The notes: generated by a model from the sequence alone, not told the origin. Positions 1 to 9,572 are shown, numbered from the stretch's first letter. The stretch is DNA of 64,000 nt from Sphingobium cyanobacteriorum (GCF_030580935.1 NZ_JAUQOM010000004.1:1-64000), one strand, 5' to 3'. Made by a program: numbers and translations.

Positions 1-70
1 TACAGGTGCTCGATCGAGACCGATGTTTACGAGATTGGAGGACAAGAGCGAGCCTGGTAGATCGCCATGT

Positions 71-1882
71 TCAATCTTTGTTCTTCAACATGGCCAAAAT
101 CGCAGCTTCGGGCCGACTGGGCCAGGTAAGCTCGAGTTCGCCGCCTACGGTTTCCGACTTGCGAATGTTGTCCACCGCAGCGAGGACCGAACTGGTGAAC
201 AGCAGGACCTGAAGGTTCGTATAGTCATAGTGGAAGACCGAAAGATTGGCCGTGACGACGCCATTGAACAATGTCGATTTGATGCCGCCCTCGAGGGATG
301 TCAAGCTTTCAGGCTTGAACGTGTCGCCACAGGCTGTGATATTTACCCCGCCGTCCTTGAAGCCGGTTTGCCATTGGGCGTAACTCAATACGCGTGGTGC
401 AAGATCATATTCTAGACGAGCCTTGCCATTGACGCGTTCGAACGTCTGCTCGGTACGCGGAGACGGGCAGGTGAGGATTTCAGATGCTACCCCGTTTGAA
501 CTGATGGCTACCCCCGTCCTCTGGACCGAGACTTTTTCATCGTGGCTGTAGCGCCCCCCAAGATTCAGTCGCAGCCTGTCGGTCAGGCTATAGGTAAGGT
601 CGGTAAATGCAGCATAGGAAGTCGTCTTTTCCCGCATCGAGAGGATGAGCCGCGTCAGTTTGACGCCGGGGCCGAAGCCCGCGCCGTTCAGTTCCTGGAT
701 CAGCGGATCGACAAACGAGAGGTCGGTCGCGGCATCGAGCTTCCCGCTAAAATAGTATAACCCGGCAATCCAGCTCAGGCGATCGTCGAAGGCCGAGCCG
801 GAAAAGTTGAACTCCTGACTGAACGCATGCGACTTGTAATCGCGCGGATTGTCGACGCTGCCGGTCGTTGCGATCGCCAAAGACGTTCCGTCGGTATCAT
901 AGGCGCCGGGCCCCCAGCGGTGCTTGATATAACCTGTGAGCGAGCGGATCTTGACGGTATCGCTTGCATCGACCGATACGTCCAGGGTCGCGCCCCAAGT
1001 CTTTTTCGCGTCAAAAGGGCTGTATTCGCCAGCCGTTTCATTCGGCCGGGTAGTCGAGATCACGCTTCCCGGCGCGATCACTCCAGCGTTCTCGAGCAGG
1101 GCGACCAGATCATTCTCCCCCCTCAGCAGCGTCTGAATAGGCCCCGTGAACCTGTCCTTCTTGTAATAAGCGGACAAATCGACGCTGACATCAGTTGCGG
1201 GCGTAAGCCGTAGAGCCCCGCGAACGCCGTATCGGCGTGACCCCATCAGATTTTCGCCCGTCACAATATTACGGTAATAGCCTTCATCACGGTCGAAGTA
1301 TGCAGACACCCGACCGGCGAGAACGTCGGATACAATCGGCCCAGAAAGGAAGCCATCGACATTGCGGCCCTTCCAGCTGCCAATCCCGGCAGTCACCCCG
1401 CCTTCGAATATGTTTGTCGGCTTCTTCGAAATAAAGTTTACAGCGCCGCCGGTGGCATTACGTCCGTAAAGCGTGCCTTGAGGGCCGCGCAGAACCTCAA
1501 TTCGTTCGAGATCGACACTCTCAAGCCCCGGCATGGTCGGCTGAGACTGATAGATTCCGTCGATGTGCTGGGCGATATTGGCTTCGGCAACGCCCGTCAG
1601 GACCTGCATGCCGACGCCTCGGACAATAAGGCGGGGGGTTCCATTGGTATCCGAAAAGTTGAGCCCGGGAACGGTTCTGGCCACATCGGCAATGCTCGTT
1701 ATGGCTCGATCCTGAAGTTTATCCGAATCGAGAGCGGTGATTGCGCCCGCGACTTTTTGTACCGATTGCGACCGGCGCTCCGCTGTCACGACGATCTCGA
1801 CTCCGTCGGTCGCAGCCTCTGCTGCCGTATGACCGCAGATCATCAGGCCGAGGCAAGTCGTTCTCAAAAGTGCTCGTTTCAT
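71..1882 (-). pseudogene. TonB-dependent receptor, C-terminally truncated
   Basis: This is an outer-membrane receptor of the sphingomonad TBDR type. It starts with a signal peptide (MKRALLRTTCLGLMICGHTA, cleavage near AEA), followed by a TonB-box-like EIVVTAERR. The plug domain includes the hallmark VLRGPQGTLYGRNATGGAVN near residues 130-150, and about 350 residues of barrel follow. The reading frame ends at 603 residues shortly after GGELELTW, a point where family members normally have another 100-200 residues of beta-strands and a terminal aromatic residue. The last 18 residues (SRPEAAILAMLKNKD and neighbours) do not look like receptor sequence, so the 3' end has probably been replaced by a rearrangement near 130-140. 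Without the last strands the barrel should not assemble. It is divergent from the DUF7064-like gene, suggesting it once imported that cluster's substrate. Confidence 0.8.
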
Positions 1883-1955
1883 CGCTCTCCCTCTCTGTCG
1901 CGCCTGTGCGCTGCCGACTGGCGGACCACGCTGGCCACCCTATGATTCGTCTTGA

Positions 1956-1982
1956 AAGATTTTCCTAGAGACGAAAAATCTT
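1956..1982. promoter_or_regulatory. Inverted repeat in divergent promoter region
   Basis: The 249-base gap between the divergent TBDR and DUF7064-like genes contains AAGATTTT at 1956-1963 and AAAATCTT at 1975-1982, separated by 11 bases, in a locally AT-rich stretch. Position and symmetry suit a regulator-binding site controlling one or both genes. The nearby Lrp pair is a possible binder, but this is inference only. Confidence 0.35.
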
Positions 1983-2131
1983 ATTTCAATAGTCGATTAA
2001 TGAGTTTATGCGTTTTTCTGTTGTCGTTTTTGAACAGGGTGTTCACTGTGCTGGGGCTCGGTTTGCCGCAATCCGGCCGTAACCATGGCTCCGCCTCGCA
2101 CGGAGGCGGCAGGCTCGACGGGAGAGAGAAT

Positions 2132-3124
2132 ATGGGTCAAGCGAAGAAGGTTCTTGCAGATCTGGCGATTGGGAAAAGCCGCGCGATTGACCCCGCGGAC
2201 GAGGATCTCCACAGCCCAAATCGGGAAGATCTCAATTGGGCGGAAACATCCTGGTGGGCATTCGCGAACGCGGACGGCGACATCGGCGGCTGGTTTTATT
2301 TGCTCACCCGGCGCAATCTCGGCGTGGCATCGCTCGGCATTTACATATGGGACGGCACCTCGGCCAACCCGTGGGACTTTCCCTATTCCAAACACTTCCA
2401 GCATATACCGCTGGCGGCCGACTTCAGCCTGCTGAACGGGAGTTTTCCTGAGATTGGGGCCGCGCTCGGGGTACGCGAGCCTCTCCGTTCCTACTGGCTG
2501 CGCTACTCGGACACACCGCATCTCGAATTCGAACTTGATTTCGAAGCGCTTGTGATGCCGCAGCCCATCGGAGTGGGGGAGAGCACCGGCCACCTCGACC
2601 AATTGCTGTGGGCCAAGGGAGAGCTGCGCTTCGAAGGCCGGCAGGTACGGATAGACGGTCCCGCATGCCGAGACCGTACGTGGAGCACCCGACCCGAAGC
2701 CAATGCCGGGCAATATAATTCCTATGCCTGGGGCGCCACGCGCAATGGCGGCTTTCACGCGATGATGCTCGAGACGCCTGAAGGCCAGCTTCTCTTCTCG
2801 GCCGGATTTATCTGGCGCGATGGCGCGGTGGTGCCGATCGAAAAGGTTAAGCGAACGGTTGAGGCGAGAGGGCCAGACGGTCATGCGATTCGCGTCCGGA
2901 TGGAGATGACCGACCGAGAAGGCCGAGTGGTAAACCTGGTCGGCTCATCGCGAAGCACAGCCGCACTCGAAGCGTTCACGGGATCGCTGTGCTGGTGCTC
3001 GGTCATGGATTGGCAAGCGGAAGATGGCCCCATTTATCGTGGAGAAGATCATGAGGGCTGGCCGCACACCTTGCTAAGGCAAGCAAGACTCACGGGAAAA
3101 TTGCCCGGCTTGGGGGAGCTTTGA
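2132..3124 (+). CDS. DUF7064/DUF7065-like (lipocalin-like) protein
   Basis: The protein has 330 residues. I chose ATG 2132 because GGAGAGAG lies at 2121-2128 directly upstream; a longer frame open from 1952 adds 60 residues of non-protein-like sequence. It is rich in Trp and aromatic residues, with ETSWWAFANADGDIGGWFYL near the N terminus and RDRTWSTRP plus QYNSYAWG in the middle. This pattern matches the two-domain beta-barrel proteins formerly swept up with hydroxyneurosporene synthase and now called DUF7064/DUF7065. No enzymatic activity is established for them to my knowledge; they recur next to acyl-CoA dehydrogenase and APH-type genes in sphingomonads and actinobacteria. Its stop codon overlaps the TTG start of the next gene, so the two are very likely cotranscribed. 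The family assignment is from pattern memory. Confidence 0.7.
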   Translation: MGQAKKVLADLAIGKSRAIDPADEDLHSPNREDLNWAETSWWAFANADGDIGGWFYLLTRRNLGVASLGIYIWDGTSANPWDFPYSKHFQHIPLAADFSLLNGSFPEIGAALGVREPLRSYWLRYSDTPHLEFELDFEALVMPQPIGVGESTGHLDQLLWAKGELRFEGRQVRIDGPACRDRTWSTRPEANAGQYNSYAWGATRNGGFHAMMLETPEGQLLFSAGFIWRDGAVVPIEKVKRTVEARGPDGHAIRVRMEMTDREGRVVNLVGSSRSTAALEAFTGSLCWCSVMDWQAEDGPIYRGEDHEGWPHTLLRQARLTGKLPGLGEL

Positions 3125-4206
3125 CCTTGTCCAAAAACACTCTTCAAGGCACGGCCGGACATGCGGTCGCAGCGGCAAAAAAGCGCTTTTCTCCAATCGA
3201 GGCTTCCGCGATCCACAGGTTGCTGTCGGCCCAGCGCGGCGTGTCGGCCGTCTCGCTCTCCGATGTGGAGACACTGGCGGACGGCGCTGGCGCGAGCAAT
3301 GGGATCACTTTCTTCAAGGCGCAATATGTCGAGGATGGGGTAGAGCGTTCGGGTGAGTTCGTTCTGCGTTACGAGGCAGGCGAAAAATTGTTTAAACAGA
3401 ACCGATTCAGCGCCGAATTTCATACTTTGTCTGCGGTCGCCAAGAGGGGGCTGCCGGTGCCGTTTCCCGTCTGGATCGACGAGGCAGGCCAGATATTGGG
3501 CCGCTCGGGTTATATTCTCGAACGCCTTCATGGCGACGCTCCTAAAGCCGCCATTTATTCCCAAGGACCGTTGGCCAGTGTTTCTCCGGCCACTCGTCAC
3601 GACATGATGCTGCAGGCTGCGGATTTTATCGCAGCGCTTGCGGTCGCTGGCCTTGATGCCGAAGATGTCCCGCATCTTGCCGCCCGAGGCGGCGACGGTC
3701 ATCCGATCGACAACGATCTGAACTGGTGGATGACGGAAGTTTCCGGGGTAACCGACTCTGCGCTGGTGCTCGATGGACTGCTGGTCCGGGCCGCCACGAA
3801 GCTTTCCGACCGAAAGCCGGCCGATGCGCCGATCGTCCTCGTCCACGGCGACACGAACTTCGGCAATATGATGTATGGTGAGAACCGGTTTCGCGCGATG
3901 CTCGATTGGGAATTGAGTAGGCTCGGTCACAGCGAACTGGACCTCGCTTTCACGATCTTCTGTTCGGAGATATTCCAGATCATGGACAAGCAGGTCGAGG
4001 GCGTACCATCCGAGCAGGATTTTATCGCTCGCTTCGAAGCGCAGGCGGGCCGCAGCGTGACTCACTGGGATTATCATAAGGCCTATGTGCGCTTTACATC
4101 GGCTTGCGTATCGGTGCTGCTTGCCGATGTGATGGGCCCAACCCTCGCGCGGTCGGTGGCGGAACTGCATACCGACCTGTTGTCGAGGGCATTAGCCCGG
4201 ATCTGA
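3121..4206 (+). CDS. APH-fold phosphotransferase family protein
   Basis: A 361-residue kinase-like protein of the aminoglycoside phosphotransferase superfamily, closest in style to the 'acyl-CoA dehydrogenase-associated' or ACAD10-N-terminal-like group. The catalytic loop HGDTNFGNMM (about residue 240) supplies the Asp and Asn expected for phosphoryl transfer, and LDWELSRLGHSELDLA follows with the metal-binding Asp. The nucleotide lobe carries EFVLRYEAG, with Arg where a Lys is often found. The start is TTG at 3121, overlapping the previous stop (TTGA), which implies translational coupling. In this context it more probably phosphorylates a hydroxylated catabolic intermediate than an antibiotic; that role is inferred from neighbours. 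Confidence 0.8.
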   Translation: MTLSKNTLQGTAGHAVAAAKKRFSPIEASAIHRLLSAQRGVSAVSLSDVETLADGAGASNGITFFKAQYVEDGVERSGEFVLRYEAGEKLFKQNRFSAEFHTLSAVAKRGLPVPFPVWIDEAGQILGRSGYILERLHGDAPKAAIYSQGPLASVSPATRHDMMLQAADFIAALAVAGLDAEDVPHLAARGGDGHPIDNDLNWWMTEVSGVTDSALVLDGLLVRAATKLSDRKPADAPIVLVHGDTNFGNMMYGENRFRAMLDWELSRLGHSELDLAFTIFCSEIFQIMDKQVEGVPSEQDFIARFEAQAGRSVTHWDYHKAYVRFTSACVSVLLADVMGPTLARSVAELHTDLLSRALARI

Positions 4207-4299
4207 CTTCGCGCCGGCGCCGTGGTCCTTTCCTGCCGGGATGTTGGCGATCCGGCATTCGTTGCTTATGCAGCATGGCGTGCTTGCAAGGGAGGAAAT

Positions 4300-4758
4300 G
4301 TGTCAGCCGCTGACCTGGACCATATCGATTTGGGTATCATTGCTCTGCTGCAGGGCGACGCGAAGCGGAGCAATCGCGAAATTGCGGTCGAGCTCAAGTT
4401 ATCCGAAATCACTGTAGCGGCAAGAATCCGTTCGCTTCACGAGCGCAACGTATTGCGGATCATTTTGCAACGGGACATCAGTGAATTCCAGGCACACGCC
4501 ATGGTTGACATTCTGGTGGAAGGACGTAGCCCCGCCGATGTCGCGTCGGATCTCGCGTCGATCGATCAGGTCGTTGCTGTCATCCTTGCGATCGGTCAGC
4601 CCGATATCGTGCTCCACCTTTATGCCGAAAACCTCGCGGATCTGCTGGACATGATGGAGCGAGACGTCGCCACAATAGATGGTGTCACGGGGTACGAAGT
4701 CATGCCGATCGGAAATATCCTGAAACTGGACAAGCGGTTGGGTGTCCTCGACCGATGA
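4300..4758 (+). CDS. Lrp/AsnC-family regulator, first of a tandem pair
   Basis: A 152-residue transcription factor. I place the start at GTG 4300, five bases after GGAGG (4291-4295), which gives the usual Lrp length; the frame open from 4222 would add a spurious 26 residues. The N-terminal helix-turn-helix is readable (LDHIDLGIIALLQGDAKRSN, then EIAVELKLSEITVAARIRSL). An alpha/beta RAM-type effector domain follows, ending in EVMPIGNILKLDKRLGVL. Its stop overlaps the ATG of a second Lrp-type gene, so both come from one message. Lrp proteins form dimers to octamers and respond to small metabolites; a heteromeric pair is possible. Its targets probably include the adjacent catabolic genes. Confidence 0.88.
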   Translation: MSAADLDHIDLGIIALLQGDAKRSNREIAVELKLSEITVAARIRSLHERNVLRIILQRDISEFQAHAMVDILVEGRSPADVASDLASIDQVVAVILAIGQPDIVLHLYAENLADLLDMMERDVATIDGVTGYEVMPIGNILKLDKRLGVLDR

Positions 4759-5219
4759 GCACGCAGATAGATGAAACAAACGAGCAGATAATCGCGGCAC
4801 TTGTCCGCGATGCGAGACAAAGTAACCGCGAGGTCGGTAAGGCGCTGGGCTTGTCCGAAGCGACGGTTCGCAAGCGCCTGTCGCGCATGATCGATGAGCG
4901 GCAGGTGAAGCTCACGGCTGTTTGCGACGCGGCCGCCATGGGCGTGAAAGTGTCGGCTATCGTGCGCCTGCGAGCACGACCAGCAGAAGTCCGCAATGTC
5001 GTCGCCTCGGTTCAGGATCTCGACAATGTCTCGTTCGTCGCGCTCTCGGCGGGGCGTTTCAATATCATGCTGATCGTCGCGTGCGAAAGCCGGGGTGCTT
5101 TGGCAAGCTTCATCCACGGCACTTTGAAGAAACGCAGCGGCATCGATGCATTGGAGGTCGTGGAATTTGTCGACGTGGTAAAGCACCGCCTTGACTTGAT
5201 TCTGGTCCCCAAGGACTGA
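4755..5219 (+). CDS. Lrp/AsnC-family regulator, second of a tandem pair
   Basis: A 154-residue Lrp-type protein starting at ATG 4755, which overlaps the preceding stop (ATGA). The HTH reads ETNEQIIAALVRDARQSNRE and GKALGLSEATVRKRLSRMID. The RAM domain contains SFVALSAGRFNIMLIVACES, the strand-turn region where effectors bind in Lrp homologues. The two proteins share architecture but are clearly diverged, so this is an old duplication rather than a recent one. A 160-base gap and a degraded IS66 element lie downstream, so the pair closes this operon. Confidence 0.88.
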   Translation: MSTQIDETNEQIIAALVRDARQSNREVGKALGLSEATVRKRLSRMIDERQVKLTAVCDAAAMGVKVSAIVRLRARPAEVRNVVASVQDLDNVSFVALSAGRFNIMLIVACESRGALASFIHGTLKKRSGIDALEVVEFVDVVKHRLDLILVPKD

Positions 5220-5435
5220 TGCCGAGAATTGTCATAGCGCCGAGCCAGACTGCCACTCATCTTCCCTACCACAATGCCGCCGGTTGCATGTCAGCGCTGC
5301 GCTCATGTCACTCCCGTGTTCAGGCTCACCTCAAGCGTAACGCTCCGTTGAGGGGCGCCTTGCGGTGATCGGCTGATATTTTGACATGGCACCTGTGCAA
5401 GGGCGGGTGTTTGCACCGATACTCAGGACGGTGCG

Positions 5436-6450
5436 ATGAGTCAGATCACGGAAATTTCGGGGCCGGAGCGGCGGCGGGTATGGACCGACCAGCAGAAGCG
5501 CGAACTGGTCGCGGCGGTTTCGGCGGCCGGTGCGAACGTGGCGGAGATTGCCCGCCGTGCCGATTCAGGGGACGCCGCAGCGACTTCTGCGAGATCATCG
5601 GGCATGATGGTGTCGGCATGTCGCTTTATGCCAAGGCTCTCCTGCGCTTGTCGAAGGGCGTCTCGATCGCAGGAAGTATATCTGGCCTTCGGCCGTCCAC
5701 GGCGTGATTGCCACCTCCCCCTAGCAGATGGCCTGCATGTTGGAGGCGATCGACTGGCGTAATCCGCAGGCCACATGGCGGCCGACATTGGCCGGATAAA
5801 AACCCCGGCATGCCCAGCGAAGCTACGAATTCCGGTACTTTTTGGCTAGCGCTCCGAACGTACGCGCCATCTGCTCGACCAGCTGGAACTGACCTTTGAA
5901 GAGTGCGAGACCGCTGCCAGCGAAGATGAGCTTTTGGCTGCCCCGACAGCGGCGAAGATCAACGTCGGCCTGTTTGAGCGCAAGCGGCCCGCCCGCAAGT
6001 CCTTGCCTGAACATCTACCACGTGAGCGGGTCGTCATCGCCGCGCCCGATGCCTGCCCCTGCTGCGGTTCGGATCGGCTGTGCAAGCTGGGTGAGGATAT
6101 CACTGAGACGCTCGAGGTGGTGCCCCGACAGTGGAATGTGATCCAGACCGTTCGGGCGAAGTTCTCCTGTCGCGATTGCGAGAAGATCACGCAGCCGCTG
6201 GCGCCATTCCTCGATGATGGCCGCATCTGCCTGACGAACAACGCGGCGGAACGGGCGCTTCGAGTCATAGCCCTGGGAAGAAAATCAAGGCTATTGGCTG
6301 GTTCAGATCACGGCGGCCAGCGCACCGCCTCCATGCTGAGCCTCATTGGCACGACGAAGCTCAACGACATCGATCCGCCGCCTTGGCTTGCCGATGTGCT
6401 CAGCCCCATCGCAGACATCACCCAGAACCGTACCCACCAACTGCTGCTCT
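5436..6450 (+). pseudogene. IS66-family element, decayed (tnpA-tnpB-tnpC remnants)
   Basis: All three IS66 genes are present as fragments in the normal order. TnpA begins MSQITEISGPERRRVWTDQQ at 5436 and breaks off after IARRAD near 5570. TnpB follows out of frame (EIIGHDGVGMSLYAK, then RKYIWPSA and AIDWRNPQATWRPTLAG). TnpC picks up near 5850, with a TAG stop just before RSERTRHLLDQLELTFEECE, and continues through the zinc-ribbon-like CPCCGSDRLC and FSCRDCEKITQPLAPF. Near 6206-6212 it jumps directly to the C-terminal LDDGRICLTNNAAERALRVI and WLADVLSPIAD. The missing stretch would hold roughly 300 residues, including the catalytic core. A GTAACGC-like left end may lie near 5338, but no matching right end was found. 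The element cannot transpose. Confidence 0.85.
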
Positions 6451-6677
6451 GGAACTGGCGCGCCGCCGCTCTGCCGAACGCCACGCTTCAGATACCACAC
6501 AAGCGTTCCCGCAGATCTCAAGAACAGGAGCCGATCCAGCTGGCCTTCTCCACTAAAAGCCAGCTGGAATCAAAGCCCCAGGCAGAGAACCGACGACCAT
6601 TTAGCCGCAGTCCGATAGACTCCCGTCACTGCTCAACTCACCGCCAATGCGGTTTTTGAGTTATTTGAAGAAGAATT

Positions 6678-8414
6678 TCACTCGGCGGCTTCGGCCAACG
6701 ACCGATCATCGCGAACTGTCTCCAGCATCCGCCCGGGCATGGCACCAGTGGCCTCGCTGTTGTGCATGATAGGCTCTCCGTTCACCACGACCCACTCGAC
6801 ACCCTGGGCGCGTATCACGCGACGCCAGTCGTTCTCCGGGAGATCATGGACGATGTCCATCTGCTCGCGATTATAGTCCAGCTTTTCGTAGTCATAGATG
6901 TAAAGGTCCGCCGCCTTGCCTTCGACCAACGTACCGCGATCCTCAAGACCCAGGACCTCGGCGGGACGCTGCGACAGCAGGCTGTGCAGCTCTTCGAGCG
7001 TGAACCGCTTTTCCTCGCGCTCCATCCAGGCGATCACATCGGTGGCATACACACCGCCGTCGCTGAACTTGACATGGGCGCCGCCGTCCGACGTGCCGGC
7101 CAGCACACGTGGGTGACGCAGGATCGCGTCGACCTTTGCCGGATCCTTGGTCGTCGCTTCGGTCGTGCGGAAGTCGGCATGCGCCTCGGTATCCGCAATG
7201 ATATCGAACAGAATGTCGATTGGCGCAGTCCCTTCAGCCTTGGCAATCTCGGCAATGAGCTGCCCTTCATATTTCGCGAAGCGTGAACTTTTGGCGTCAA
7301 CCAGCTTGTGCGATTCGATCGGGCCGCCGGAGGCATACATCACATTCGGGTCATAGGCCTTGCGCGCGCGTTGCCGGAAGGCGGGATCTTTTGCAGCGCG
7401 GGTCTTGGCTTCCGAACCGACGTGGGTGCTGAATTCGGCGAAGGGTTCGACGTTCTGCCACAGAGTATCGACCGTCAAGGCCGTGAACTCGGCCCAGGAG
7501 CGATGTACCAGCGACTGGCTATAGATGTTGAGACCGCGTTCAACGGTGCTATCCAGCCACTTGAGCACGTTGACATGATGCTCGGGGGCGGAATCGAAGC
7601 CGATCACGACGTTGTGGAGGATCGGACGACCGGAAACACGGGCCATTTCCTCCACCAGGAAACTATTGTTCACAACCGCGTTCAGCTGGGCAAGGCATTG
7701 AATCACACCCTGTCCCCGCTCGCGCAGCACCTCCGCCAGATAGACGGCATCTTCGGGAAACATCGAGTCGGTCGGCATTGGCGTGAAGTCGATATCTTTG
7801 TGGCTATTGTAGACACCAAGATGCGACATGGCGAAACCAATCGCCCCGGCGTCCATCGCCTCATTCAGAAGATCGCGCATCTGGGCGCGCTCTGCCTTGG
7901 TCGCAGCGCGTGTCTTGGCGGCTTCCAGGCCCATCACATAGATCATCAGCGAATTGAGCGGCATGTAGGATGCGAGATTGATGCCTTTGTTGAGCTTGCG
8001 CATGTGCGCCATCCACTCGGGAAAGGATTCCCAGGTCCACGGCAGGGCGCGCTGCATCGCCGCGGCCGGAACCTGTTCGGTGTTTTCCATCATCAGCATA
8101 TAGCGCTCACGATCGCTTGGCCGGCACGGGGAAAAGCCGAAGCCGCAGTTGCTGACCACCACGGTCGTGTTGCCGTGCCAACTGGAACTTGTGCAGTAGG
8201 GATCCCAATGCACTGCGGCGTCATAATGGGTGTGCGGATCAATGACGCCCGGTGCTACGATTTGACCTTTGGCATCGATGACCCGTGAGGCGACCGTCTC
8301 AATCACGCTGTCAATCCGGGCGATCACGCCATCCTGGACCGCGATGTCGCCCTCAAATCGGGTCGCCCCGGTGCCATCGACGATAGTGCCGTTCTTGATG
8401 ATCAAATCGTACAT
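6678..8414 (-). CDS. N-acyl-D-amino-acid deacylase family amidohydrolase
   Basis: A 578-residue metal-dependent amidohydrolase (COG3653, D-aminoacylase type). I start it at ATG 8414, preceded by GGAGAGAGAACA; a longer frame from 8435 adds only seven residues and has no better site. Motifs: the entrance strand APGVIDPHTHYDAAVHWDPY with the HxH pair, the metal-bridging Cys in VVSNCGFGFSPC, a His in RPILHNVVIGFD, and the catalytic Asp in AGTSDGGAHVKFSDGG. The family hydrolyses N-acyl-D-amino acids or related amide and lactam substrates in the cytosol; the real substrate here is unknown. A decayed paralogue lies near 22.2-22.7 kb on the same strand. It stands alone between two IS-scarred gaps. 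Confidence 0.85.
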   Translation of the reverse strand: MYDLIIKNGTIVDGTGATRFEGDIAVQDGVIARIDSVIETVASRVIDAKGQIVAPGVIDPHTHYDAAVHWDPYCTSSSWHGNTTVVVSNCGFGFSPCRPSDRERYMLMMENTEQVPAAAMQRALPWTWESFPEWMAHMRKLNKGINLASYMPLNSLMIYVMGLEAAKTRAATKAERAQMRDLLNEAMDAGAIGFAMSHLGVYNSHKDIDFTPMPTDSMFPEDAVYLAEVLRERGQGVIQCLAQLNAVVNNSFLVEEMARVSGRPILHNVVIGFDSAPEHHVNVLKWLDSTVERGLNIYSQSLVHRSWAEFTALTVDTLWQNVEPFAEFSTHVGSEAKTRAAKDPAFRQRARKAYDPNVMYASGGPIESHKLVDAKSSRFAKYEGQLIAEIAKAEGTAPIDILFDIIADTEAHADFRTTEATTKDPAKVDAILRHPRVLAGTSDGGAHVKFSDGGVYATDVIAWMEREEKRFTLEELHSLLSQRPAEVLGLEDRGTLVEGKAADLYIYDYEKLDYNREQMDIVHDLPENDWRRVIRAQGVEWVVVNGEPIMHNSEATGAMPGRMLETVRDDRSLAEAAE

Positions 8415-8962
8415 TGTTCTCTCTCCAAAATGCATCAGGGATGCGACCGCAGGATCGGCCGGGCGATCCTGCGGCGGTGGCCGCTCTAAGCATCATCATC
8501 CCTACCGACCACTCACGAAAACATGCATATTTTCGCTATATCAGTTCGAACATTATTGCCTATATGTAATTTGTCAACATAATAAGATCCACATATAGCA
8601 TTAATGGTGTTATAAATTTATATGCACCTCGTTCATGTCAGGAGATGCGCTGTGATCGCGGATCGGGCTGGCGGCGCGTTACGATGAACCGTGGGGCGGC
8701 GAACTTTCGTCCCTGTTAGAACGCCATCTGCCGACTCGACCCGCGATGGAGGCGGCCGATATAGTCGATCCGCGCGAGGTAAGCGGTCGAACCAGCAGCA
8801 AAGATCCCAAACTCGATCCGTGCTAATAGCTTGAATAGACGCGCAGTGAGCCATCGGGCGGCCACCGGATGCCCACCTTCGGCGTTATGGAAGTCCTGGA
8901 CGTGTAACGGATTTGCGCCGGTCACCTGAGCGATGGGAACTCGCAACAGGAGACCAGCGCGA
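8415..8962. other. AT-rich promoter region and unassigned DNA
   Basis: This holds the 5' region of the deacylase gene. Bases about 8515-8635 are markedly AT-rich against the surroundings and contain an inverted repeat described separately. From about 8640 to 8960 base composition returns to normal. I see only short frames there, without recognisable domains; the stretch is probably rearranged debris. Confidence 0.5.
8560..8598. promoter_or_regulatory. Inverted repeat CTATATGT/ACATATAG upstream of deacylase
   Basis: Perfect 8-base arms lie at 8560-8567 (CTATATGT) and 8591-8598 (ACATATAG), separated by 23 bases, about 150 bases upstream of the deacylase start and inside the most AT-rich part of the left region. 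A paired half-site operator or promoter overlap is plausible. No regulator can be named. Confidence 0.3.
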
Positions 8963-9040
8963 TGATCAAGCACACAGAAGACCTCAGGCAGGAGGCGGTG
9001 CGGATTGCACGTAAGCGTCCGGGCTATGGCGTTTTTTGAG
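8963..9040 (+). pseudogene. IS3-type OrfA stub
   Basis: A short frame starting MIKHTEDLRQEAVRIARKR resembles the N terminus of IS3-family OrfA proteins (family style: MTKHTEEFKREAVRIA), then runs out of similarity and stops after about 25 residues. The helix-turn-helix and all of OrfB are absent. It is another mobile-element fragment and not a functional small gene. Confidence 0.55.
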
Positions 9041-9207
9041 GAGATTTGCCGGTCGGATCTCGACAAAATGGCGAACGTTGACTGCCCGCATCATTCGTTC
9101 GGAAAGCAATAATCCGGCAAATTCTTTGGATCGATGCTGGAGCACCGTTCCTCCGCGTTTAACATCACCCAATCATTCCCGAGTTGAGTGAATACCTTTC
9201 GCCGGGG

Positions 9208-9531
9208 CTACCACGGTCCGAACTCTGTTTCGCCGAACTGCCGAACACGGATTTGATATTTGCATGCAAAATGTCGAAAAGCGCTCTTTGCACATGAAAC
9301 GCCTGCAATCTCTACCGTCGGCGTCTTTAAAGCGCCGCTAGGCTCAAACTTCCAAGGTTGAGCGAGACTCAGCCGTTCTATATCACTTATTGTCTGGGTG
9401 GGCGGGGGTTCGGGTATGTCTTGGGCAGTCCCAGCATCAGGAATAGGGCCAACGATTGGTGGCTTCATTGCCGAGGCGGTCGTTCCAGCGAAAACTGGAC
9501 TTGCCAGAAATATGTAGGCTGCGAGAAGCAT
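9208..9531 (-). CDS. Small predicted exported protein, unknown function
   Basis: A 107-residue frame if started at ATG 9531. The N terminus MLLAAYIFLASPVFAG looks like a signal peptide with an AxA-like cleavage site, followed by a Pro-rich linker (EPPPTQ) and a C-terminal part with two Cys (SCAKSAFRHFACKY) that could form a disulfide. The frame extends upstream to 9666, but that part overlaps IS66 transposase remains read in another frame, so I reject the longer start. No domain is recognised. It sits alone between mobile-element debris and could be cargo, a fragment or chance. Confidence 0.45.
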   Translation of the reverse strand: MLLAAYIFLASPVFAGTTASAMKPPIVGPIPDAGTAQDIPEPPPTQTISDIERLSLAQPWKFEPSGALKTPTVEIAGVSCAKSAFRHFACKYQIRVRQFGETEFGPW

Positions 9532-9572
9532 TCTGCAGCAATGCTGGAAAACATTGTCTGTGGTAATTCGCT

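Noticed and set aside
5338..5360. Left inverted repeat of the first IS66 element
   Set aside because: GTAACGC followed by a TTGAGGGGCGC-like stretch recalls IS66 ends, but no partner end was found near 6450-6660, so the element boundary is not called.
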